This document shows positions 53,285 to 64,000 of a stretch of DNA of 64,000 bases, piece by piece. The position numbers were made by a program, and so were the translations under genes. How positions within the stretch are numbered: the stretch's first letter is position 1; each line of letters opens with the position of its first letter. The notes under the pieces were generated by a model, which saw nothing but the letters and a program-made list of their open reading frames with translations, ran no database searches and was not told where the DNA came from. Origin of the DNA: Lingula anatina (Eukaryota; Brachiopoda; Lingulata; Lingulida; Lingulidae); the NCBI RefSeq assembly GCF_001039355.2, contig NW_019775813.1:704272-768271 (forward strand). The letters run 5' to 3'.

Positions 53285-54016
53285 TAAAAATGTGGAGGCA
53301 CAACAAGCACATTCTGAACATTTGCTCACCTGGAAGCACAACTATCACAATCTCACTCCTGTTAGCTTAAACCAGGAGAAACGAGGCAAGCCTTCTTAAA
53401 CATCTTGCCCTAGCACAGACCCCTCACAATCTTCCACAACTTGAAGCAGTGATCATGTATCGATAGGGAAAAAATTATTGTATAAATAATCTCCACAGTC
53501 CAAGATTCTGAGAAAAAAAGGTCATGTTTGTCCAATCCACTTCAAGTAATGATAACAAACATCATTAGTAAAATCAAAATACATTTTATTACAGTTTGTG
53601 TTGATGCATAAACTGATGCCATGAATAATTTAACTAAAATGTCGTTCTTGGCAAGTGTACAGCAGTTCAGACATCCCTAATGAAAAAGTCCTATAGGATC
53701 CTATAAGACATCCTATAAGACATGCTACCTTTATCCATTCATTCATGAACTGTCAATAAATACAACACTAACCGTAAATTGTCTATGTTATGCAGCAGCC
53801 AATAATGTGTTTGTCTATTGTGTCAGGGTGAACTATTGGCCATTCTTATATTTACAAGATTCAAATTTTTAACTCCCATTCAAGGGTTTAAAAATCTAAA
53901 GAACATCCTTAATGCCCTGATCATAACTGTAATATAAAGTGTGCATTTCCCCACGGCCCAGGTCACATCTGGCTAGTACAATATCTCTCACACCGTTCTC
54001 AAGGATAAGGAAGAGA

Positions 54017-57000
54017 TCAATCGAGATCATTCTCCGCCTGCTTTATCCTCCACTTTCCTGTCAGATGTTCGGGCAAGGGTTCGTAGCCTGGGCAAGGCAC
54101 CTGTCCCGGCACTTCACAAATACACCAGCGTGGACAGTCAAAACCAAACTTGGGGGAAATGTTGCTCCTCAGTGCGCGCTCTTCAAACTCCCTCCTTTCT
54201 CTCCTATAATCAATCAAACAATAAACAAATCTATCAATCAATCAATCAACTTTTATCAATAGTAACAATTATGCTTACAATAATACTAATAATGATATTT
54301 AAAATGATTAAATTACTAAATACAATTCTGCAGAATGCAAAAAAGAGAAGAGTGAGGAAGTAAGGAAACATTGGATTTCTGCTTCATACAATAACAAGGC
54401 AGCAAAGCTGTCAAATGTACAGACAAAAAGCAGGAAATAACAAAATAGGCTACTGTCAATTCTGATGCAAAAGTACATTATGTTAAACTGCAAATTCAAC
54501 ATCAAATTTTAATTATGCTCAACAGGTAATACCAATGTAAGTAAAATGTGAAACAAGCATAAGGCTTCAGGCCCATGGGAGTTCAAGTTCACACTTTGAA
54601 AATGTAAAACTTCCAGAAAAAGAAGTCAATTAGACTGCTTTTCCAACTCAGGCTGCATTTTAGTCCTGTATTTCTTTTTTGAAAGTTTGGCAATCATAAG
54701 TAACATGGTTTTCCCATAATGGTCATCATGGCAGCAGCACCCAAAATTGTGTTTTCTTCTATTCTGATGCAATATTACATAATGGTTAACAGCATAATGA
54801 CAATCAATTTTTAATAANNNNNNNNNNNNNNNNNNNNNNNNNNNNNNNNNNNNNNNNNNNNNNNNNNNNNNNNNNNNNNNNNNNNNNNNNNNNNNNNNNN
54901 NNNNNNNNNNNNNNNNNNNNNNNNNNNNNNNNNNNNNNNNNNNNNNNNNNNNNNNNNNNNNNNNNNNNNNNNNNNNNNNNNNNNNNNNNNNNNNNNNNNN
55001 NNNNNNNNNNNNNNNNNNNNNNNNNNNNNNNNNNNNNNNNNNNNNNNNNNNNNNNNNNNNNNNNNNNNNNNNNNNNNNNNNNNNNNNNNNNNNNNNNNNN
55101 NNNNNNNNNNNNNNNNNNNNNNNNNNNNNNNNNNNNNNNNNNNNNNNNNNNNNNNNNNNNNNNNNNNNNNNNNNNNNNNNNNNNNNNNNNNNNNNNNNNN
55201 NNNNNNNNNNNNNNNNNNNNNNNNNNNNNNNNNNNNNNNNNNNNNNNNNNNNNNNNNNNNNNNNNNNNNNNNNNNNNNNNNNNNNNNNNNNNNNNNNNNN
55301 NNNNNNNNNNNNNNNNNNNNNNNNNNNNNNNNNNNNNNNNNNNNNNNNNNNNNNNNNNNNNNNNNNNNNNNNNNNNNNNNNNNNNNNNNNNNNNNNNNNN
55401 NNNNNNNNNNNNNNNNNNNNNNNNNNNNNNNNNNNNNNNNNNNNNNNNNNNNNNNNNNNNNNNNNNNNNNNNNNNNNNNNNNNNNNNNNNNNNNNNNNNN
55501 NNNNNNNNNNTTAGTAAGATTGATTACTCCTGTGAGTTTCATGACAACAGGTCTATCGGTTTTCCTTGAAATGTGTTAACAGTGTTGCATATATGCTAAA
55601 AAGTGAAAAAACAGCATAAATTCTACAATAATGGCCCGATCATGCTGATTTTCGAACTTGACCTGCGTTTTATGAATATTAGTCAGCTCTGTAAATATAA
55701 AGCCACAAAGTAAAACTGTCTTCCACTTATGGTGTTAACGCTGAAAGTGCACGGCGACGGCGACGGCGACATGATCGGCGACGACAGACGCAGGTGATGG
55801 CAATATGTACAGACACATCTGTGTCTGTACATAAAAAGAAAAATGTCTTGTTAGCAAATCTGGAAGAAAACGGATACAATTAACACATGGCAAACAATCT
55901 TTATTTCAACAGTGAACATATTTTTCATGAATTCAGACCCCCAAGAGTTATAAAAATATAAAAATTTCAGCAGGTGATCTTATTATCATAAAATGTTAAT
56001 GTGTGAATAAGGACCATTGATTCCCACAGATACCCTTGGTCTATTTGGACAGACCAAACTCTGCGGGGACTCATGCTTACTACAGTCAGCTTAATTGAAT
56101 CACACGCCTCCTCCTGGCGATAAGCAGAATACAGAAAAGCTGGTGATTATATATACGTATGTTGGAAACAAAAGGAGGCGTGTCATTCAGTTACACTGAT
56201 TGCACTCAGCAGGAGTCCCTGCAGAGTTGGGTCAATCCATGTAGGCAGACGGGGTCTTAGACTAATACACTTACTGTGGTATTCCTATAACAAGGTCCAT
56301 GTGTGCCATAATTTCATCTTTAGTTTTACTATCAGTGTCAATTACCATCTCTGAGCCATCATCTGAAAAGAGAAAAACCGTTGTGGACGGTAGTGGTCAG
56401 TTGTGCTAGGTTGTGGATGGTGTTTAGGTACACCGCAGGTTTTTCTAAAAATGAAATCTATGCTATGTGACACATTCTTAACTGTCATTGGCTTAGAAAT
56501 CCCCTTTAAAATGAACTTCTAGTGGAGAGGGTACAATGGTCTTACCTATCAGGCACTGAATACATGGTATAGGGGTCATGTTCTTACCTATCAGACACCG
56601 GATACATGGTATAGGGGTCATGTTCTTACCTATCAGACACCGGATACATGGTATAGGGATCATGTTCTTACCTATCAGGCACCGGATACATGGTATAGGG
56701 GTCATGTTCTTTCCTATCAGGCACCGGATACATGGTATAGGGGTCATGTTCTTACCTATCAGACACCGGATACATGGTATAGGGGTCATGTTATTATCTA
56801 TCAGACACCAGATACATGGTATATGGGTCATGTTCTTACCTATCAGACACCGGATACATGGTATAGGGGTCATGTTCTTGAAAATGGCGATCTGTACTTG
56901 TGGGTTCTGATATCTGATCTGTGGAATGTGCCAAAACACAATCTGCCTGAATAGGATAAAATGCAAATGTTGATAGCTGTATACAACATGGAAACTATTA

Positions 57001-57400
57001 CTGTTGACTAGCATGATTCAGATTTAAAGTGTCTTTATCCAATTGAAGAACCTCAGCCTCAGGTATTTTGTTTACAGTACGCACGTTTCAAATCATGTAC
57101 ATGGTATAGGGTATACAACATGGTATACAACTTGACTTTGTTTCACTGATAACACAACAAATTTGTTTTCTTTTCATCTTCACTTGGTTAATTTTCTTAA
57201 AGGCTGATGTATTGCAACAAGAACGCAGACGGTGGACATCGTTAATTTCACTTCCATCCTTACTTCAGTCCAGTACTATTCTTCTCATCAACGTTGTAGT
57301 GTATAATCATCGTCCTCACTCCTTTCCTAATTCTAAGATTCCCGCTTTTCAAGTAGTTTAAAGACCGACGAATGGCAGCTCTCCCTTTTAAGAAAGGCAT
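54017..57400 (-). CDS. MRPS25: Mitochondrial ribosomal protein S25 (mS25)
   Basis: Four minus-strand exons, in reading order: 57400-57264, 56946-56840, 56362-56275 and 54203-54017. Splice borders are GT-AG and phases match, giving 172 residues (human 173). Family hallmarks are the start [20 protein letters not shown], then [20 protein letters not shown], the D-[ST]-K-T-K-D-E-I-M-A-H block, and C-terminal [18 protein letters not shown]. mS25 is a structural protein of the mitochondrial small ribosomal subunit, imported into the matrix. Intron 2 contains eight 42-bp repeats of the end of exon 2 together with its donor. Intron 3 (2.07 kb) contains a repeat block and an N gap. A possible poly(A) signal (AATAAA on this strand) is at 53585-53590. 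Confidence 0.95.
54393..55836 (+). mobile_element. Second HINE-like copy with duplicated flank, in MRPS25 intron 3
   Basis: 54,393-54,494 repeats 52,644-52,746. About 320 bp of further sequence runs into the N gap, and after it 55,511-55,831 repeats the end of the first element (159-bp monomer parts, GGCGAC run, palindrome at 55,806-55,831). The two palindrome-proximal parts differ at only a few positions. Confidence 0.75.
54818..55510. other. Assembly gap (693 N)
   Basis: A run of N inside MRPS25 intron 3, most likely tandem 159-bp monomers that the assembler could not close. The ORF spanning it is an artefact. Confidence 1.
56052..56233. mobile_element. Foldback element in MRPS25 intron 3
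   Basis: Imperfect arms of about 64 bp: ACTCTGCGGGGACTC ... CACACGCCTCCT at the left and AGGAGGCGTGTCATTCAGTT ... GAGTCCCTGCAGAGTTGGGTC-type mirror at the right. They enclose about 55 bp and end 42 bp from exon 3. Confidence 0.65.
56539..56874 (-). repeat. 42-bp minisatellite (8 units) derived from MRPS25 exon 2 and its splice donor
   Basis: Eight tandem 42-bp units begin at 56539, 56581, 56623, 56665, 56707, 56749, 56791 and 56833. The last is the true 3' end of exon 2, and the others lie in intron 2. Each unit encodes, on the minus strand, a 14-residue copy of [14 protein letters not shown] without stops. Six of the eight retain GTAAG at the exon-end position (donor G at 56839, 56755, 56671, 56629, 56587 and 56545). 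The units at 56707 and 56791 have lost GT. Confidence 0.95.
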
Positions 57401-57696
57401 TGTGTGTAGTGTTTCTTTTACTACAATAAAGTCCAGTTAAAACTTAACAACTAATTTTAATAATCAACTTTACTCAAAGCATGTCGCATCCGTAAATGGG
57501 TACGCGTTTTACAGCATTATCCAAACCTTAGTACAAAGTTGGTGAAACCTGGGATAATTTTCCAAAAAATATTTTTTATCTTTTATCAGATGGTTGACAG
57601 AAGATTTTCATACGTCTTTTATATTATAGGGTTGAAACAGGAATAACCTTCAGCGACCTTCAATGCAACAACCGCAAGTAGGTACTAACGAGACGT
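57401..57696. promoter_or_regulatory. Head-to-head intergenic promoter MRPS25 / ARMC10-like
   Basis: Only 296 bp separate the two divergent start codons, so both 5' UTRs and promoters must lie here unless non-coding exons exist further away. It is AT-rich with no clear TATA box, CpG cluster, NRF1 or ETS site that I could identify. TTTTATATTATAG near 57629 could also act as an acceptor for a 5' UTR exon of the plus-strand gene. Confidence 0.5.
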
Positions 57697-59458
57697 ATGG
57701 CACCTGTCGGCAGTAACGCTGCAAAAGCTGCAGGAATTGTAGTGCTTGTAGCGGGTCTGGTGTTTGTAGGATATCGTATCAGGCAATATATTATCAAGAA
57801 AAAGAAACAAGAAAACGAACCAGAAGGTAAACATTCAGTAAATTTTATTTTCATTTATCAAAAATATCTCATGTTTTCTGTGAAGTCAAATTGCCCATGC
57901 GTACTGTAAAAGCAAGTTTCATTGGAGCAACGTGCGTTTCGTCATCGACAGAATCGATTACCTACTTTCCTTTTCTGGAGTACAGCTGGGCTCCGTAATT
58001 TATTCCCAGGTGTGACTTCCAGACCATGAATAAAATGTCACGTTTAGTCATTTGTAGGACGCAGGCGACCTTGTTAATGGGGTTGTCATGGTGTCAGGAT
58101 GTCACTCGTGTTAGATAGGCGGAGTGACATCAGCATTTTGATGAACGTGTATTCGGTATAACATTTACTGCAAACGACAACAAAATAGCGAGTAAAAGTA
58201 TTTTTCTTTCCCCTCTGATAATGTTCTTATTTCTGTAAGATAAAAGATATAGATTATGCTAAGTGACAACAAGGGAAAGATATACCCATGCCACTGATCA
58301 AGAATACATTGAATATTGTAAAACATCCATTGATGCGGATACTGCAAGTGAACTATAGGTATAAGAAAAACATACTAAAACACTGAAGATTCTAGGTTGG
58401 CTTTTTCTAATAAAAAACAAGTATTGATCTTGAAAAAGCTCATATTTTGGATGTTTCATTTGTGAATTTAAACTTTATTTTTAACCAGTAAAATTATATG
58501 GTATGGTTAAGATTTTCTATGAGGAAAAAGATGAAAAGTGTTTTCATTTTTATTTTGTTCAGATTTCCATTTTGTAGAAGATGTGTCTGCTTCGTACAGC
58601 TCAGAGAGTCCGTCACTGTCGACACCAACACCACTTGAAGAAAACACCACGTTGAAAGCTACAGTCAGAGAAGGTAATGGTTGTTTTGATGCCAGCAGTT
58701 TAGCTAATTTAGTCCATCAGTAGAGTCATTTGACTAACTAGTATACCTAAAGTACAAAGAATGTCTATAAAAATAAAAATCGCATTGGTATTGAAATCCC
58801 ATTTTTTTTTAGAAAGCATTGTAGCAAACAAATTCTGAATTGGATAAAATTATTGTAAAATGTATCATCTGTTTTCAACAGATTTATTCATTTAAAATAA
58901 TTCACCTATTTGGCTGAAAGAGATTTTACCGCAGAGTGAGTCCAATCAAGTACATCATATTTTTAGTGACTATTGTAGGGAACCACTGGTCTCATATCGT
59001 GTGTCTAACAATAGAATTAATGAAGGGAATCAATATATAATTATGTGTAGGGAATACATAATTGTATTGAGAGCTGGCAACCTTTACTGCATTCGTGTAA
59101 TGATGCAGACAGCTGACAATTAGGTAAGCAATGTTTGGCATATGCTGTAACTCTCAGCAGTGGCTCAACAAGGAGTCAGCCAAAACAAAGTGTGTTTCTG
59201 GTAAATGCCTGTATTCTAAACATGTAATTTCTTGATAGTATGGGTGCATGTATCTATGGTAGTTGCATGCTTTTCACTGCGTACTTTCATCCATTTATAC
59301 TCTCGGAGACTAAGACTGTTAAGGAGAATTATTAACAGATTACCAAAGTTTTTTTAATTGATTATTTTTATAAATTATTTGTCGAGATGAAGTTTTTGAA
59401 ATTGATATTAGGCCTTATAATGCCCAAAGCCAAACCTCTTTTGTTTTATTACCATAGC

Positions 59459-59493
<35 letters not shown>

Positions 59494-62400
59494 GTCCTAT
59501 CATACCTTCTACTCCCTGTAATTCATATGAAAAAGATGAGTCAGACTGTGAGAGAAAAGTTCACCAGAATGTTATTCTTGATAGGAATGTATTGAGTAAT
59601 CCCTCAGGGTTAGAGGAGCCTCTTGATATGCATCCTCACCTGGATATTTATCATCTGGAACTAGTTTTCCCCTTACATGAGTACAGTCTAGTCTTGTATC
59701 TGAGAAATTGGTTCAAAATTTCCTCAGTTGAAATGGCATGCACCTCATTTAATAACTTTTATGCATGATTTCAAAGAGTACCAGTGTTTATTTGACTTTT
59801 TTTTGGGAAAACTTTTGCTATCGGCCATGGTATATTGATTCTCATTTATGAGATTTCATCATGTAATCAAATTTTACTTTGTTGTTTATACAGTTGTTGG
59901 GAAGTCTCTTTAATCTGGAGCTCAATTGCCTTTAGCCTAGTGTGTACTGCTCTTGCTTTTTGGATTCTTATTGAACCTCTTTCTGTAAATGTTATTTAAA
60001 TGTCACACTTGAAAAGAATGATAGAAGCAACACGCCTGTATACTTAAATACTTAATTTGATTTAGCATTGTGTATACTTAATATTTATTTGTTTGGGGGG
60101 GGGGGGGATTGAACTTCTCAATGCAGTTGCCTCATAATAATACTGTACATTTAAAAGACTGTTTATACTTAATAAAGGCCACTTTAACTCCTGTTTCAGG
60201 CTCAGCAGATGAAGAAGCCAAGGGCAGTCAGGACTCCAGCCAGAATGTTTCGTCCAACGTCCTCACACCCCTCACCCCACCAAATAGCATCTCCTCCGAC
60301 CTCACCCCCTCCACTGCCCCCAGCATGCTGCACAACTTTGAGATGGTGGCAGACTCCCTGGCTAAAACTATAGGGGCAGGGGAAGAGGGGGTCAAGGACA
60401 CTGACGGTGAAGGTCAAGCTGAGGTGAAGGTCGATGAGAAAGGTGATGGAGAAGAAACCAAGGATGAGGAGGAAGATGAAAAAGAAGATAAGAAAGAAGA
60501 GATTTCAGAACTGCTTGATGTTGCATTAGCTTCCCAAGATGCAAAGGTAGAAAAAGAACCCAAGGAATCCCTACAGGACCGTATCAAAAGCAAAGCTTCA
60601 GAAATCGTTAACACAGTTGAATCTAAAGCTGCTGAACTTTTGAGAACAACAGACAAAGCCCTGAAAGAGGCCACAGAGCATGCAGATAATAAAACTCCTC
60701 TGGACAATATCTCTAAAGACCATTCTTTCAAAGAAATCACAGATGCTACACAAGCTGCTGCAGAAGGTGCTATAACACATGCCAAAGCCAAAGCAGACGA
60801 GATACAGAATGGCGTCACCAGTAAAGTCTCCCATCTGGAAAAATCAACCAAAGATGCAGTCCATGAAGTATCAGAGCAGGTTGGGGCAGGTGTCGGTGTC
60901 CCTGGGGAGAAAGCTGCCAGTGCTGCCTCCAGGGTGGTAGAGACAGCTAAAGCAGCCGTCCATGGTGCTGAAGCCAAAGCTGCAGAGGTGGTAAGTGCTG
61001 CTGAGACGAAAGCCACAGAAATCATGGACACTACCAAAAGTGCTTTCTCTGGTGCCGGCTCTGCCATTGGTCACGGAGTGGAGTCCATTACAGCAGGTGT
61101 TTTTCGTTCTAGTCCAAAGAGTGAAACTGCAACTTCTCCGAGTTTAAAAGAGGATGCAGTTACCAAAGAGGAAATTTTGCCAGTTCATGCTGCTCCTGTG
61201 GGGGCAACCCCTCCCCAGAGTCTCTCACCAACAAAAGCCGTTACAGATGATGATGTTCAGAAAGCCTTAGACACTCTTATTCATGGCTCACCAACAAGAG
61301 AACGGTCACCAGGTGGCGCGTTGTATGAGAGATGGTCACCATCCCCTTCAAGAGAACCAGTGATATCACCTCTAACATCTGTCCAGGATGAGCCCAATTT
61401 GTCACCTCCAGGGGTCGCTACAAACTTACCTCCTGATTCTGGAGAAAGTCTGTCCTTTGAGCTGCTGTCTCCACCCACCAGCATGGTGTCTCACCAGGGT
61501 CAAGGTGAAGGTCAAGGTGAAGGTCAGCAAGAACTGGACTCCAGCATGGGCAGAATGAGTGGGGACTATCTAGTGCTCGGACAGGACAGTAGAGGGCAGT
61601 CCGATGAAGGAAACTCTTCCAGTTCATTTGAGGTTCTTTCTCGTGAAACGGCGAGTGAGAATCACCAGAGACAAGAGGATGTGCTGGATGTGGAGGCAGA
61701 GGAGAAAGAGGAGGCCTCTGGACAGTCAAGTGATGAGAAGGAGGAAGTCGCTGTAGGTGGCAGCAGTGGTGGTGATGGCACAGGAGAAGCTCAAAGCAGT
61801 ACTGAGGAGAGTATGTCTGATTCCACGGACAGTGTGAAGGCAGCACCTAAGACAGCTGAGATAGAAAAAAGTGTAAGAATTGATATGCAATTGAATGTTT
61901 TAATGCATTTACTAATTCTCTTCACATCTTTGAAATCAAGTTACAAGTCAGCTTGTTTGTTTTTGGGCAGATGATTTTCATTTTGTTTTAATAGAATTTA
62001 AAATCTTAATGAATATCTCTCTGATGACTACATTTTCAAGTTTTACTGTCCTATTTTATGTTAATGTAATACAACAACAGGTAAATTAATTATATGTTCT
62101 CCTTAATCTTTTTGTATGTTACAAATTTTCAGAAATAACAAAAAAAAATTGATGCATTTCCAGGGTCAGGCCCTTGAAGTTCAACCTAAGCAAATGGTGG
62201 CTGCCAAACTGGTCACAAGAAAACCAGCAACACCACAGAAAGGGGCGCCAGAGGCCCAATCCCAGAGTACACCAGAAACCCAATCCCAGAGTGCATCAGA
62301 AACCAAATCCCAGCCAGTGCACGTCAATCTACGTGAAATGGTGGAGGGAGCTCTGTTCCCTGGCGGTGAAGAGGAAGATACACTGCCGTCTCCAACCCCA

Positions 62401-64000
62401 GACGAGATGAGAGCCGCGTTATCAAGTGCCCAGTCCGGTACCTTGACCAAGAGGGATGCAGAAGTATTGGTGGCGCTGCTGTCAAGTCCTAACCAAGAAG
62501 AGCTAGAAAGACTGCTCACCACCATCAGCAATTGTGCTGCTTTCACTGTGAATCAAGTGAGTGCAATGTTGTAGATCTTGCATGTATAAACAGTTTAGAA
62601 ATGGCATCCAAAATTCGTAAAAACAATACCACCATGCTCTAGTTAAGTAAATACCTTAAAATCATTTTCACCTTCTTATAAAGTAACAAATATATTTTAC
62701 CCTCTTATGTTTTTATCAAAATCTGCAGAATTCCTTGCAAATGTTATATAATGCAGTGTACAGAAATACAACTTAACTTAATTTTTAAATTTAATTTTAT
62801 CCTATAAACACATTTCGTCTCTTTTGTAGAACTTACTGCGAGAGTCAGGGGGTCTGGACAAGGTAACGAAGCTACTGGACAAATATGGCCGCATGCCAGA
62901 TGACCAGAGGTCACAGAAGGTGGTCAAGGCAACTGCCCAGGCCATTGCTAACCTGGCCGTGAACACAGAGAACCAGAAACATCTGAAGGTGAGTCAGCAG
63001 TTTTGATGTGCAGTAAAATGAGTAGATGAATATTACAGGCCTGCAGTCGGCATTTTCAAAAGGGGGTTCTTTTTCTTAAAAAGCTCACCTTTTTTTGTAG
63101 CTATTTGGTTGGGCCAACATGAGAATTGGTATAAGACTCCAGATTTTTTTTTTTCATTTTCAGGGATGCATTCCAAACCTGATAGACACCACCCTGTCTG
63201 AAGAGAACCCAGAGCCAGTGTATCTGGCCTCTCTGCAAGCCCTTACCAACCTCTCTGTAACAGACCGTTACCATGGTGACTACACCAGGCTGATCCAGAA
63301 GTTGTATTTACTCCTAGATGGCGCTGGTGAGGCTGTCAAAATGCAGGCTTTGAAGGTTCTGGTCAACCTGTCATGTAATGCAGATATGGTGCCACATTTA
63401 TTAGCTGCCAAGGTAAGCAAAAGCATAAGAAAAACCATGTTTTTCTTTGATTTAAAGGGTAAACTTTAAAATCTTAGTGAAAATTTCATTGAGTTGAAAA
63501 TAAGGCACTTGACTGTTTGAAATGAAATGGTATCTAACAGAAATTTCCTATAGGGTCCAATAGGATGTCCTATGGGAAATTGGCCAAAAGTCCTATAGGA
63601 TCCTATAGGACACATGTCTTAGATGGGAATCCTGTAGGACATGATATCATAACATATTTTGGTTAATTGTTCTAACATTAGGCAATATATTGATTTGCAG
63701 ACATTTGAATTTCTTACAGGCCCCAAAAGGAGTACTCAGCATGCTATCATCTAGTGAGACAGAGGACGTCCAGCTCAGGTGGACCACACTGCTGGCCAAC
63801 ATCATGTCCACTGTGTCCGAGATGGGACTGACCATTAAGGATCTCCCAATGACCTCCAAGGCACCGTCCCCCGAGACCCTTTACGCGGCAGTGTACGGGG
63901 TGCAGAGCGAGATGGCGTTGAAGAGCAAGGTGTTTGTGCTGTGCAGACATAAGAATGAAGATCTCGCTCAGCAAGCCACCAGGCTCTATGGATGTTTCTC
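57697..64000 (+). CDS. ARMC10: ARMC10-like armadillo protein with N-terminal membrane anchor (3' end beyond window)
   Basis: Exons 57697-57826, 58563-58673, 60200-61872, 62164-62556, 62830-62988, 63164-63412 and 63720 to the window end, in consistent phase (998 codons plus 2 nt seen). The N-terminal helix (about 8-27) followed by RQYIIKKKK resembles the outer-mitochondrial-membrane anchor of ARMC10/ARMCX proteins. Residues 82-200 are Ser/Glu-rich. About 204-380 is an Ala/Lys/Glu amphipathic-helix region (AKAKADEI, AAEVVSAAETKATEIM). About 380-640 is disordered with LIR-like FELL (500-503) and FEVL (557-560). ARM repeats begin about 770 with ANLAVN, LTNLSV and VLVNLS, as in the Arm_2 family. 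Vertebrate ARMC10 (about 340 aa) lacks the long middle. Known relatives act in mitochondrial dynamics and trafficking, and the function here is inferred. Confidence 0.85.
58674..60199 (+). other. Intron 2 of the ARMC10-like gene
   Basis: No exon recognised. It contains an (ATT)n run at 59459-59493 and a G-run near 60097-60108. Confidence 0.6.
63540..63645. repeat. TCCTATAGGA palindromic repeat cluster (ARMC10-like intron 6)
   Basis: A perfect 22-bp palindrome made of two TCCTATAGGA units flanked by G and C lies at 63590-63611, with degenerate copies on both sides. The same motif (AAAAAGTCCTATAGGATCCT) occurs at 53685-53704 in the 3' flank of MRPS25. Confidence 0.7.

Noticed and set aside
54811-55542. 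243-codon minus-strand ORF
   Set aside because: Made almost entirely of N.
56578-56910. Plus-strand 110-codon repeat ORF
   Set aside because: The 42-bp unit is a multiple of three, so frames stay open on both strands. The minus strand is the MRPS25 coding strand.
60414-61067. 217-codon minus-strand ORF opposite ARMC10-like exon 3
   Set aside because: Ala/Ser-rich mirror of the Ala/Lys/Glu codons on the other strand. No independent signal.

Overview
The window looks like nuclear genomic DNA from a marine lophotrochozoan, most probably a bivalve mollusc. It is AT-rich and has short intron-split exons with GT-AG borders, orthologues of animal housekeeping genes, and many foldback elements. It also has a repeat block with a 159-bp tandem period, a GGCGAC run and a palindromic end, which resembles the roughly 160-bp bivalve repeats and their Helentron-type carriers. 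The species cannot be fixed from the sequence. There is no bacterial operon structure, no CRISPR array, and no tRNA or rRNA gene that I could see.

Layout. 1-395: minus-strand remnant of a non-LTR retrotransposon. 960-6,143: RAB7 (+), with a CRE/YY1 promoter and long 3' UTR candidates. 8,932-10,921: TEX264 (+), an ER-phagy receptor with a recognisable LC3-interaction motif. 12.7-18 kb: 5'-truncated Ty3/gypsy integrase-chromodomain frame, a small unknown ORF and a possible LTR. 18.1-19.6 kb: tandem duplication, an assembly gap and a MITE-like element. 21,601-38,021 (+): nine-exon gene for a single-pass membrane protein with a signal peptide, an ephrin-receptor-like Cys-rich module, two peritrophin-A chitin-binding domains, a Thr-rich stalk, one TM helix and a tyrosine-motif, His-rich cytoplasmic tail. 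38-44.7 kb: no gene recognised. 44,761-45,912 (-): intronless peptide-type (FMRFamide-receptor-like) GPCR. 46-53.9 kb: mobile-element debris only. 54,017-57,400 (-): four-exon MRPS25, whose introns hold a large repeat block, an N gap and a remarkable 42-bp minisatellite carrying the exon-2 splice donor. 57,697-64,000 (+, running off the window): ARMC10-like, with an N-terminal membrane anchor, a long helical low-complexity insert and ARM repeats.

Functional relations. RAB7 (late endosome/lysosome), TEX264 (ER-phagy) and the ARMC10-like protein (probable outer mitochondrial membrane, with LIR-like motifs) can all be linked to autophagy or lysosomal traffic. In a genome like this their proximity may be chance. 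MRPS25 and the ARMC10-like gene are head to head with 296 bp between start codons, so they may share a promoter.

Most genes here were assembled by hand from splice signals, reading phase and family recognition. Exon borders agree in phase across every gene, but no transcript evidence was available. Two N gaps (18,638-18,850 and 54,818-55,510) and four isolated Ns at repeat junctions mark places where the assembly should be doubted.
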